Shown: positions 9,586 to 17,419 of the stretch, piece by piece
Numbering within the stretch: position 1 is the stretch's first letter
Layout: each line of letters begins with the position of its first letter
DNA from: CAZMRW01 sp964568805
Lineage (GTDB): Bacteria > Pseudomonadota > Gammaproteobacteria > Methylococcales > Methylomonadaceae
Assembly: GCA_964568805.1 (NCBI GenBank)
Contig: CAZMRW010000003.1
Location: 1-64,000 of the forward strand
Direction of reading: 5' to 3'
DNA length: 64,000 bases
Translations under genes and position numbers: made by a program
Notes under the pieces: model-generated
Seen by the model: the letters and a program-made list of their open reading frames with translations, nothing else
Told to the model about the DNA's origin: nothing
Database searches by the model: none

Positions 9586-10110
9586 ATGGCCGATCCTTTT
9601 GTTGCTGAAATCAGAATTTTTCCGTTCAACTTCGCCCCGAAGGGTTGGGCTTGGTGCGATGGACAGCTTTTGCCGCTATCACAGAACACAGCGCTTTTCT
9701 CTCTCCTAGGTACGACTTACGGGGGGGACGGCAAGTCCAACTTTGCGCTTCCCGATCTTAGAGGTCGGGCGCCCATGCACCCCGGCCAGGGGCCGGGATT
9801 GTCCCTGCACGATTTGGGTGAAAGTGCTGGCAGCGAAACCGTGACATTGCTCGAATCGGAAACACCGATGCATTCGCATGCCTTAACGGCGCAAGGCGCA
9901 CCTGCAGATACGCCGTTGCCGACTGACACTGCTTTTGCGCGGGTTATCGGCGCCACTCCGTACTTGCCGCCTTCAGGCGCTCCGGTGGCACCCATGGCAA
10001 ATCAGGCGTTGACTCCCGCTGGCGGCAGTCAGCCCCACAACAACATGCAGCCCTACCTGACCAGCTATTTTTGCATTGCGCTGCAAGGCGTGTATCCTCC
10101 ACGGAGCTAA
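9586..10110 (+). CDS. Phage tail collar domain protein (MdpB-like), copy 3
   Basis: A 174-aa third paralogue. It carries AEIRIFPFNFAPKGWAWCDGQLLPL and LLGTTYGGDGKSNFALPDLRGRAPMHPG, and ends GGSQPHNNMQPYLTSYFCIALQGVYPP. It starts 10 bp after copy 2 behind AGGAG. The central insert is slightly longer and rich in Pro and Ala. No other phage structural gene lies nearby, which argues against a prophage remnant and for a dedicated three-collar cassette. Confidence 0.92.
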   Translation: MADPFVAEIRIFPFNFAPKGWAWCDGQLLPLSQNTALFSLLGTTYGGDGKSNFALPDLRGRAPMHPGQGPGLSLHDLGESAGSETVTLLESETPMHSHALTAQGAPADTPLPTDTAFARVIGATPYLPPSGAPVAPMANQALTPAGGSQPHNNMQPYLTSYFCIALQGVYPPRS

Positions 10111-10247
10111 TGTGGTCTCCGGATATCGGACTTTGATAAAACTATTGCTTGGTTGGAAATCGATAGAATGATTTTTGTATATATATGCAGGACATGACCC
10201 TGTAGCATACAAACAAGTGATCGCTGCCGACAGCATTGAGATTTGAT

Positions 10248-10730
10248 ATGAATATCAGTTTTCGACCTATCGTTACGAGCGACCGCGACTTTCTATACGC
10301 GGTCTATGCCAGCATCCGCGCTGACGAACTGGCGCAGGTAAATTGGGATGAGGATCAAAAAGCCGCATTCCTGGAAATGCAGTTTTCAGCTCAGCATCGC
10401 TATTATATCGATAGCTATAGAGATACGGATTTTCTGATCGTGTTACTCGATCAATGCCAGGTTGGCCGATTATACATTGCCCGTTGGCCATCCGAAATTC
10501 GTATAGTCGATCTTGCTCTTTTGCCTGCATACAGAAATAGAGGCATCGGAACTCGCATACTTCAGGGTATTCTGGATGAAGCCGATACCGCAGGCAAGCC
10601 GGTTCGCATCCATGTAGAGCGCTATAATCCGGCTATGGTGCTTTACTGTCGTTTGGGATTTACCCAGATCGGCGAACATGGCGTATATGTGCTGATGGAG
10701 CGAATGTCTATGCAGCTTGAAATAATGTAA
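10248..10730 (+). CDS. GNAT family N-acetyltransferase
   Basis: A 160-aa single-domain GNAT enzyme expected to transfer an acyl group from acetyl-CoA to an amine. The acetyl-CoA-binding motif is visible as IVDLALLPAYRNRGIGTRILQGILDEA (Q/RxxGxG/A type) and is followed by the YNPAMVLYCRLGFTQIGEHGVYVLMER beta-strand 6/7 segment. The ATG at 10248 (MNISFRP) is preferred to the in-frame TTG 12 bp upstream. It lies between the collar genes and the DUF6916-like gene on the same strand, suggesting it works with that cassette, perhaps by modifying one of its products. The substrate is unknown. Confidence 0.85.
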   Translation: MNISFRPIVTSDRDFLYAVYASIRADELAQVNWDEDQKAAFLEMQFSAQHRYYIDSYRDTDFLIVLLDQCQVGRLYIARWPSEIRIVDLALLPAYRNRGIGTRILQGILDEADTAGKPVRIHVERYNPAMVLYCRLGFTQIGEHGVYVLMERMSMQLEIM

Positions 10731-10797
10731 TCCTGTCTCGGCTATTCGTTAAATCTAATGAATTCCGTAATACTTTTCTATTAGAGTCCTGTTAACC

Positions 10798-11091
10798 ATG
10801 CTTGAAACCTTGACTAAAGACACCTGGGACAAATATCTCAATCAAACTTTTCAAATAGAAATCGCTGAAGGGCAAGCCCTGCCGCTGATTTTGGATGAGG
10901 TGTCAGGCTACGGCCGGAGTAGTGATGCATCCCGAGAAGCATATTCATTGCTATTTCATGGACCTCTTCAGCCGATTCTTCCTCAACGCATATACCGGAT
11001 GGTCAATCAGCTGATGGGCGAGATGGACATTTTTCTGGTGCCTATCGGAATGGACAACGTCGGCATGCGCTATGAAGCGATATTTTCATGA
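10798..11091 (+). CDS. DUF6916-like small protein
   Basis: A 97-aa soluble protein beginning MLETLTKDTWDKYLNQTFQI and containing LLFHGPLQPILPQRIYRM and MDIFLVPIGMDNVGMRYEAIF. This resembles the DUF6916 family, small proteins I recall next to stand-alone tail-collar genes; the family assignment is from memory of the motif pattern. There is no signal peptide or membrane segment. It is the last gene of the apparent cassette, and a strong hairpin lies ~95 bp beyond its stop. Function unknown. Confidence 0.75.
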   Translation: MLETLTKDTWDKYLNQTFQIEIAEGQALPLILDEVSGYGRSSDASREAYSLLFHGPLQPILPQRIYRMVNQLMGEMDIFLVPIGMDNVGMRYEAIFS

Positions 11092-11479
11092 GGATTTTTA
11101 AATGATTTTGCATGGGATCATCGGTCCTATGCGTCACTTGTTTGATTAAGTCCACAACCCTGGCAGGTTATTGTCGGAACATTTCCGGATGGTTTAACAA
11201 AGTTGAACCATCCGGCGCCCAGTTCCCTTCAATATTTAGCGCATCAGGGACGCATCAGATATGACTATGCTGACATCAAAGCCATAGATCATCCTCAATT
11301 TGTTCACTCATAGAATTTAACCGTTGAGACGTTCAGAATGAACGGATGGCAACTTATTGATTGCCTTTGATGTCAATTTTCCGAACCACGGAATAAACGA
11401 TCCGTTCGACGCATCCTTGCGGATACTTGCCATAAGCAGGAATCTGTTATGCTTTGACTATCCATTTGCCTGAGTCACT
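11092..11479. other. Intergenic region with a strong dyad
   Basis: About 390 bases between the collar cassette and the ABC operon. The only clear structure is the hairpin at 11185-11215, described separately. I see no coding frame that looks real. The promoter of the downstream ABC operon is presumably in the right half. Confidence 0.6.
11185..11215. other. Perfect-stem hairpin without U-tract
   Basis: CCGGATGGTT and AACCATCCGG form a 10-bp perfect stem, and the enclosed bases can extend it by one T-G wobble and three pairs (AAC/GTT) around an AAA loop. No T-run follows on either strand, so it is not a standard intrinsic terminator. It lies ~95 bp past the DUF6916-like gene and may protect or end that transcript. 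Confidence 0.6.
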
Positions 11480-12268
11480 ATGTCAACAGAAACGGTTATA
11501 GCCATTCAACAGCTGAGTAAAAGCTACCGGGAGTCCGGGCAGCGGCATGAGATTTTCAGAGACCTGAATCTGCAAGTGAAACGCGGCGAATTTATCGTAC
11601 TGCTTGGCCGCAGCGGATCAGGTAAGTCGACTTTGTTAAATCTGGTTAGCGGCATTGATCAGCCTGATAGCGGTGAAATTGTCATTAACGGCATTCAATT
11701 AACCGGACTATCCGAGCATGATCGCACCCTGTTTCGCCGGCATCATATCGGTTTTGTGTTCCAGGCCTATAACCTGATTTCAACGTTGACGGTTGGCGAA
11801 AACCTGTTGTTGCCACTGGAGTTGATCGGGCGCAGGGGGCGCCGTGAACAGGATAAAGTTGCCGAATTATTGGCGAGACTCGAGCTCGCGGATCGCTTTG
11901 ACGCCTATCCCGACCGCTTATCCGGTGGTGAACAGCAGCGGGTTGCAATTGCCCGCGCGCTGATTCATGATGCTGATGTCATCCTTGCCGATGAACCGAC
12001 CGGCAATCTGGATCTGGAAACAGGACAACAGGTTTTGGCATTGTTCGATTCGTTGGTTAAAAGTGCAGGCAAGACGCTGATCATGGTGACCCATAGCCCT
12101 GAAGTAGTTGGTAAGGCCGACAGGATTCTGTCAATCCGCAACAAGTCATTGGATATCGCCAGGGATGGCGAGTATGCCGCAAGCCAGTCGGGAACTGGTG
12201 CGGCGATCGCCAGGGATGGTGAGTATGCCGCGAGCCAGTCGGGAACTGGCGCAGCGGTTGAGGATTAA
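11480..12268 (+). CDS. ABC transporter ATP-binding protein (LolD/MacB-like)
   Basis: A 262-aa ATPase that would power the permease encoded next. Walker A is GRSGSGKSTLLN (about residues 42-53), the ABC signature is LSGGEQQRVAIARAL, and Walker B is DVILADEPTGNLD, all intact and of the LolD/MacB/FtsE class. The family normally ends near residue 225. Here the last 37 residues are a tail made of two identical 17-residue units (IARDGEYAASQSGTGAA) plus VED, encoded by a 51-bp tandem repeat. The stop is 3 bp before the permease start, so the genes are co-transcribed. This ATPase/permease/AttH arrangement resembles Att-type systems whose transported substrate is not established. Confidence 0.9.
   Translation: MSTETVIAIQQLSKSYRESGQRHEIFRDLNLQVKRGEFIVLLGRSGSGKSTLLNLVSGIDQPDSGEIVINGIQLTGLSEHDRTLFRRHHIGFVFQAYNLISTLTVGENLLLPLELIGRRGRREQDKVAELLARLELADRFDAYPDRLSGGEQQRVAIARALIHDADVILADEPTGNLDLETGQQVLALFDSLVKSAGKTLIMVTHSPEVVGKADRILSIRNKSLDIARDGEYAASQSGTGAAIARDGEYAASQSGTGAAVED
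12155..12256 (+). repeat. 51-bp tandem duplication of a palindromic element inside a CDS
   Basis: Two units, 12155-12205 and 12206-12256, differ at only four bases, all third codon positions that keep the protein identical. Each unit contains two small dyads, CGCCA-GGGA-TGGCG and CCAGT-CGGGA-ACTGG, the look of a REP/MITE-like extragenic palindrome now read in frame at the 3' end of the ATPase gene. Confidence 0.88.
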
Positions 12269-12271
12269 TGG

Positions 12272-14821
12272 ATGAGCTCTGTCTTGAATCGCGCCAGCCG
12301 TAACTTTTTATGGCGACACCCTTGGCAGCTGGCCCTGGCGGTTCTGGGCATCGCGCTGGGCGTTGCGGTGGTGATTGCGATCGATCTGGCGATGGAAAGT
12401 TCGCTCGAGGCGTTTGGCCAGGCCAGCAAGGCTTTTTCCGGCGCCGCCACTTACCGGATTGTTGCCCGGGACGGCGGCCTTGATGAAAAACTGTATCGAC
12501 GTCTACGAGTTGAGCAGGGCGTGCAACATTTGTCGCCTCTGGTGAAAGGCTATGTTCACCTGTCGAAACAGAACGATTCGGTTTTCAACCTGATCGGCAT
12601 CGATCCCTTCATTGAAAAATCATTTCAATCGGTCTGGCAATCACAGGACAGTAAAAACAATTCGGATTCCTGGATAAGCCGTCTGGTCGCCGAGCCCAAT
12701 ACCGCGCTGATCAGCAAACAAACGGCAGCTCGATTGGGATTGAAAGTCGATGATGAATTAACGGTCGAGACCGGACAATGTGCGCAACACTTGAAAATCA
12801 TCGGCTTATTGTCTCCGAATAATGTTGTCTCGGAACAATTGATATCGGAGTTGATCATTACCGATATCGCCACGGCTCAGGAAGTGCTGGGTGCTTTTGG
12901 CTGGCTGAGTTTCATCGATGTGTTGTCGGATCAACATGACTCCGAACGCATGGCTAAGATCCGGAAGTCATTGCCGGGCGATGTTCAGTTAGTCTCGGTT
13001 GAAAGCCAGTCGCAAGCCATACGGGAAATGACCCGGGCATTTTCAATCAATTTAAAAGCGATGGGCTTGCTGTCACTTCTGGTAGGCATATTTCTGATCT
13101 ATAACACCATGACGTTTCTGGTTCTGCAGCGCCGACGATTGATTGGCAGCTTGCGCTCGATAGGGGTTACCCGGAGCCAGATTTTTAAATTGATTCTTGG
13201 AGAAGCCGTGCTGCTGGCGACACTCGGCATCCTGATCGGCATCGCGTTGGGTATCGTGCTTGGACAGGGTTTGCTAATCCTGATTTCAGGTACGATAAAT
13301 ACCATCTATTTCCGAATCGATGCGGCTACCTTGATGATTACGCCCTTGCAATTGGGAAAGGGGGCCTTGTTGGGAATGGCCGCGACCTTGCTGGCTGTGC
13401 TGCCGCCCGCCTTCGAAGCGACGCGTATTTCCCCCATTACGGTATTGATCAGATCACAGTTGGAATCGGGCGTACGCCGGGTCATTAAAACCGCTAACTG
13501 GATCAGTTGTGTGTTTGTTTTCAGCGGAGTCGTGCTGGCTTATGTCTCCGGCACAAGCATCGTTATGGGACTGGCCAGCATTTTTCTGCTCCTTTTTGGA
13601 TTTGCGATGATCACGCCTGTATTGACGTTGATGTTGATGAAATTGCTTGAACGTTTATTCGGACGATTTTCAGGCGTGTTGCTTCGTTTGCCGCCGCGGA
13701 TGGTTTCGGCTGAGATCAGCCGGACCGGAATCGCTATTGCTGCGTTAATGATTGCCGTTGCCGCGACGATAGGCATGGATCTCATGATAGGCAGCTTTCG
13801 CCAGACTGTTGCCGATTGGCTGCAAACCACGCTTCGAGCCGATCTGTATATCTCACTGCCGGGGGAAAAAATGCCGGGTTTAAGGGCGGCGGACGATCAT
13901 CGCTTAAAGACCAAAGTGGTCGGCCTTCCTGGCGTCAGCATGTTGAGCAGCGTCTTGCATACCCGGATGGTAGCAGACGGGGAAATGATTAAAACATCGG
14001 TGTTTGAGCTGAACGAGAAATCCAAAAAAGGCTTTGTCTTTAAGCATAAGATATCCAAAGAACTCTGGAGCCGGTTTGAACGGGAGCAGACGGTCATCGT
14101 CACCGAACCCTATGCGTATCACCATGGAGTCAAAGTCGGCATGAAAATGATGTTGCAGACCGACCAAGGCAATCAATCCTTTGAAATTATCGGTATTTAT
14201 GCCGATTACAGCGGCGACCAGGGGCATTTGGCGATGAGCCGACAGAACTACAGCCGATATTGGCCCGATTTGGGCTATTCCGGCATCGGCATTTATGTCA
14301 AAGACGGCGCTGACATCAACAGATTGGAAAATCAGCTCAACCAGCTCATCGGTATGCAGCAATCGGTCAAATCCAACCGGGCGCTGTATCAAGCCTCGAT
14401 GGAGCTGTTTGAACAGACCTTTACCGTCACGGAAACATTACGCTGGTTATCGGCGCTGATTGCCTTTGTCGGGGTGTTCAGCGCGCTGATGGCGATCCAG
14501 TTTGAACGAACGCGCGAACTGGGCATCCTTCGCGCCATCGGCGTCACCCCCGGGCAGTTGTCTGTTCTGATCATCGGCGAAACCGGCTTGATGGGGCTGG
14601 TTGCCGGACTCATTGCCATTCCGGTCGGTTATATCGTCGCTTACTTGTTGATTTTTGTGATTTACCAGCGTTCATTCGGCTGGACGATGGCGTTTTATTT
14701 TGATTCCGCGGTGATTTTCCAGGGTCTGGCATTGGCGTTGATTGCGGCAACGCTTGCCGGCATCTTGCCGGCACTAAAAATGACGAAAACCCGGCCCGCA
14801 GAGTCGGTGCGTCTGGAATGA
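12272..14821 (+). CDS. ABC transporter permease, FtsX family (two-domain)
   Basis: An 849-aa inner-membrane protein. The first membrane segment (WQLALAVLGIALGVAVVIAIDLAM) is followed by a large periplasmic MacB-PCD-like domain and then an FtsX domain (MGLLSLLVGIFLIYNTMTFLVLQRRRLIGSLRSIGVT). A second, parallel unit repeats this: a helix near residues 485-510, a periplasmic domain, and LRWLSALIAFVGVFSALMAIQFERTRELGILRAIGVTPGQ near the C-terminus. Such long, duplicated permeases occur in type VII ABC systems that move substrates or energy across the periplasm rather than import solutes. It starts 3 bp after the ATPase stop behind GAGGA and overlaps the next gene by 4 bp. Substrate unknown. Confidence 0.9.
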   Translation: MSSVLNRASRNFLWRHPWQLALAVLGIALGVAVVIAIDLAMESSLEAFGQASKAFSGAATYRIVARDGGLDEKLYRRLRVEQGVQHLSPLVKGYVHLSKQNDSVFNLIGIDPFIEKSFQSVWQSQDSKNNSDSWISRLVAEPNTALISKQTAARLGLKVDDELTVETGQCAQHLKIIGLLSPNNVVSEQLISELIITDIATAQEVLGAFGWLSFIDVLSDQHDSERMAKIRKSLPGDVQLVSVESQSQAIREMTRAFSINLKAMGLLSLLVGIFLIYNTMTFLVLQRRRLIGSLRSIGVTRSQIFKLILGEAVLLATLGILIGIALGIVLGQGLLILISGTINTIYFRIDAATLMITPLQLGKGALLGMAATLLAVLPPAFEATRISPITVLIRSQLESGVRRVIKTANWISCVFVFSGVVLAYVSGTSIVMGLASIFLLLFGFAMITPVLTLMLMKLLERLFGRFSGVLLRLPPRMVSAEISRTGIAIAALMIAVAATIGMDLMIGSFRQTVADWLQTTLRADLYISLPGEKMPGLRAADDHRLKTKVVGLPGVSMLSSVLHTRMVADGEMIKTSVFELNEKSKKGFVFKHKISKELWSRFEREQTVIVTEPYAYHHGVKVGMKMMLQTDQGNQSFEIIGIYADYSGDQGHLAMSRQNYSRYWPDLGYSGIGIYVKDGADINRLENQLNQLIGMQQSVKSNRALYQASMELFEQTFTVTETLRWLSALIAFVGVFSALMAIQFERTRELGILRAIGVTPGQLSVLIIGETGLMGLVAGLIAIPVGYIVAYLLIFVIYQRSFGWTMAFYFDSAVIFQGLALALIAATLAGILPALKMTKTRPAESVRLE

Positions 14822-15999
14822 AAGTCCGGCGGATTTTACTTGGATTGTCCATCGTGCTGGTTATGTCAGCGGCGATTGTTTTATGGCGCTTTTCGATTTT
14901 TCCCTCCGACATCGAACCGGTAGCCGATCGCTCATTCAGCAATACAGCGGTCCAAAAGGATAAAACATTCAGCGATCTGTTATCGGAAGATGATGCGGAT
15001 TTTGCCCGGGCCTTGACTCCCCGAAAATTCTCATTTCCGTTCGATCATGGCGCGCATAATGATTACCGGACCGAATGGTGGTACTTCACCGGCAATCTGG
15101 AAAATCCTGATGGCCGGAAATTCGGTTATGAACTGACTTTTTTCCGTTATGCACTCTCGGCAAAAAAACAAACTTCCCGCTCGGCTTGGCGAAATAATCA
15201 ACTGTATATGGCTCATTTGACCTTGACCGATGTCAAAGAGGATCGCTTTTATACGGACGAACGTTTCGGCCGAGCGGGCAATGATCTGTCCGGTACAAGC
15301 AATAACAAGTACCAGGTTTGGCTGTATGACTGGTCGGCAAGAACAGAAGGCGAGGCGGATTTTCCGTTGCGCCTGCAAGCCAAAAGCGATCAGGTCGCCA
15401 TCGATCTGCTGTTGAATACGCAAAAGAATCCGGTATTACAGGGTGATCAGGGCCTCAGCCGGAAAAGCGACGAACCCGGCAATGCCTCCTATTATTACTC
15501 CTATAGCCGCTTGCCGACCCGGGGTGTTCTCAACATTGCCGGCAGGGCTCATGTTGTCGCTGGCAATAGCTGGATGGACAGGGAATGGAGCACCAGTTCC
15601 CTGTCAAAGGAACAACGCGGCTGGGACTGGTTCGCCTTGCAGTTTTCCGATAACAGCGAATTGATGTTTTATCGATTAAGGCGCAATGATGGTCAGCAGG
15701 ACAACAACAGCGCCGGGTCTGTCGTTCTGGCTGACGGCACAAAAGTGCCGTTGACAGTGCAGGACGTTACGATAAAATCACTCGATACCTGGCGCAGTCC
15801 TTATTCCGGGGTTAACTATCCGTCGCAATGGCATTTATCCGTGCCCAGCCAGAAACTTGCGGTTGATATCGTTCCGCTGATCAACGATCAGGAACTCAAT
15901 GTCAGCTACCGGTATTGGGAAGGCGCCGTCAGCGTTAACGGCACCAAAAACGGCAAGGCGATTTCAGGGCAGGGTTATGTTGAATTGACCGGGTATTAA
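14818..15999 (+). CDS. AttH/CrtC-like lipocalin-fold protein
   Basis: A 393-aa exported or membrane-anchored protein with one N-terminal hydrophobic segment (ILLGLSIVLVMSAAIVLWRF). The body matches the AttH/carotenoid 1,2-hydratase-like lipocalin family (PF07143 type), shown by FPFDHGAHNDYRTEWWYFTGNL, YELTFFRYAL, MAHLTLTDV and GNSWMDREWSTSSL with GWDWFALQFSDNSELMFYRLR. Its ATG overlaps the permease stop (ATGA), so ATPase, permease and this protein form one unit. A periplasmic lipid or hydrophobic-compound-binding partner of the transporter is a reasonable inference; carotenoid hydratase activity is not supported by context. Confidence 0.88.
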   Translation: MKVRRILLGLSIVLVMSAAIVLWRFSIFPSDIEPVADRSFSNTAVQKDKTFSDLLSEDDADFARALTPRKFSFPFDHGAHNDYRTEWWYFTGNLENPDGRKFGYELTFFRYALSAKKQTSRSAWRNNQLYMAHLTLTDVKEDRFYTDERFGRAGNDLSGTSNNKYQVWLYDWSARTEGEADFPLRLQAKSDQVAIDLLLNTQKNPVLQGDQGLSRKSDEPGNASYYYSYSRLPTRGVLNIAGRAHVVAGNSWMDREWSTSSLSKEQRGWDWFALQFSDNSELMFYRLRRNDGQQDNNSAGSVVLADGTKVPLTVQDVTIKSLDTWRSPYSGVNYPSQWHLSVPSQKLAVDIVPLINDQELNVSYRYWEGAVSVNGTKNGKAISGQGYVELTGY

Positions 16000-16017
16000 G
16001 AGTCTTTATTTTTTGAT

Positions 16018-16398
16018 GTGCCATTTTTTATGAGAAATCCTGACGAAGTTTTTGCCGCCTTGTCGAAGTCGGCGTTCCGCAGCCGGTTTCACCTGCAAGG
16101 AAAGGATATTGACTATTTGCAGGCCAAAGGTCTGCCGACGATTCTCGATCATGCCGGAGATTTTGTCGCCAAGCGGCTTGCGGCCGCGGAACCGGTAAAT
16201 GACGGCAAGCAGACGCCGTTTCGGGGGCATCCGGTCTTCGTTGCGCAACATGCGACCGCCTGCTGCTGCCGGAGTTGCCTGCAGCAATGGCATCGGATAC
16301 CGAAAGGCCGCGCGCTGACCGAAGATGAACAAAACTATATTGTCCAGTTGCTTGAACGGTGGCTAAACAACGAGATGGACAGGGGTAATCATAGTTGA
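16018..16398 (+). CDS. DUF4186 family protein
   Basis: A 126-aa soluble protein with the signature RSRFHLQGKDIDYLQAKGLPTILDHAGDFV and a Cys-rich stretch HATACCCRSCLQQWHRIPKGRALTEDE, matching the DUF4186 family as I recognise it. The Cys/His cluster suggests metal binding. The start is either GTG 16018 or ATG 16030; neither has a good ribosome binding site. It lies 18 bp downstream of the AttH-like gene and may be read through from it. Function unknown. Confidence 0.82.
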   Translation: MPFFMRNPDEVFAALSKSAFRSRFHLQGKDIDYLQAKGLPTILDHAGDFVAKRLAAAEPVNDGKQTPFRGHPVFVAQHATACCCRSCLQQWHRIPKGRALTEDEQNYIVQLLERWLNNEMDRGNHS

Positions 16399-16450
16399 TC
16401 CTGAAAGATAATAACCAGGATAATTAAAACGTGAAGATACGGAGGGTTGG

Positions 16451-17407
16451 ATGAAAAAGATACTGATCACCGGCGCCACCGGTCAAGTCGGCGTGGAGTT
16501 GACGCAGGTTTTGCGTAGCAAATACGGCACGAACAATGTGATCGCAACAGGACATAATAGGCATCCCGCTGATGAAATAGCGGAGTCCGGTCCTTATTGT
16601 CATCTTGATGTCAGGGACCAAGCCGAGCTTAATCGTATCGTCGACTATTATCAGTGCACAGCGATTTTTCATCTGGCCGCGCTGCTGTCCGCCGTCGCTG
16701 AAGAAAAGCCTCAGGAAGCCTGGGACATCAATATTAACGGTTTGATCAATGTTCTGGAGACCGCCAGGATGCACCGGTGTGCGCTGTTTTTTCCCAGTTC
16801 CATCGGGGCTTTCGGACCGGATACACCCGCCGTGAACACGCCTCAGGACACCATTCAGCGGCCCGTTACGATATACGGGATCACCAAGCTGTCGGGCGAA
16901 CTGCTCTGCGATTATTATTATCATCGTTATGGCGTCGATACGCGCGGTTTGCGCTATCCGGGTCTGATTTCCAGCAGCGCCTTGCCGGGCGGCGGTACCA
17001 CCGATTACGCTGTCGATATTTTTTACGCGGCAGTAAGAAACCGGCATTATGATTGTTTTCTGCGAGCCGATACCCAATTGGATATGATGTATATGCCCGA
17101 TGCGATAGCCGCCGCTATTCAGCTCATGGAGGCGGACAGTGCCCGGCTAAGGCATCGTAACGCCTTTAATGTCACCGCGATGAGTTTTACGCCTGCGCAA
17201 CTGGCGGAAGCCATACAAAAACACATCCCCGGATTCACTATCAGCTACCGAATCGATCCGGTAAGGCAGGCGATAGCCGATTCCTGGCCCCGGTGCATGG
17301 ACGATAGCGCTGCTCGTGAAGAGTGGGACTGGCAAGCCGGTTTTGATCTGGCTGCAATGGTCAAGGACATGCTGGAAAAAATAACACTCAAACTGAGCAA
17401 AACATAA
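16451..17407 (+). CDS. L-threonine 3-dehydrogenase, SDR (epimerase-like) type
   Basis: A 318-aa NAD-dependent short-chain dehydrogenase of the extended class. The Rossmann motif is GATGQVG (residues 8-14), and the catalytic pair is Tyr142/Lys146 in YGITK, with Ser in FFPSSIGAFGP. The RGLRYPGLIS and DMMYMPDAIAA segments match the SDR-type threonine dehydrogenases rather than sugar epimerases. It would oxidise L-threonine to 2-amino-3-ketobutyrate. The gene 12 bp downstream encodes a Kbl-type ligase that consumes this unstable product, which strongly supports the assignment. It starts behind GGAGG. It is unrelated to the zinc-dependent E. coli Tdh. Confidence 0.88.
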   Translation: MKKILITGATGQVGVELTQVLRSKYGTNNVIATGHNRHPADEIAESGPYCHLDVRDQAELNRIVDYYQCTAIFHLAALLSAVAEEKPQEAWDININGLINVLETARMHRCALFFPSSIGAFGPDTPAVNTPQDTIQRPVTIYGITKLSGELLCDYYYHRYGVDTRGLRYPGLISSSALPGGGTTDYAVDIFYAAVRNRHYDCFLRADTQLDMMYMPDAIAAAIQLMEADSARLRHRNAFNVTAMSFTPAQLAEAIQKHIPGFTISYRIDPVRQAIADSWPRCMDDSAAREEWDWQAGFDLAAMVKDMLEKITLKLSKT

Positions 17408-17419
17408 CGGGAGGCGCTG

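Noticed and set aside
8554..10110. Tail-collar genes as a prophage remnant
   Set aside because: No integrase, capsid, baseplate, lysis or attachment sites are nearby, and the three paralogues have intact operon signals.
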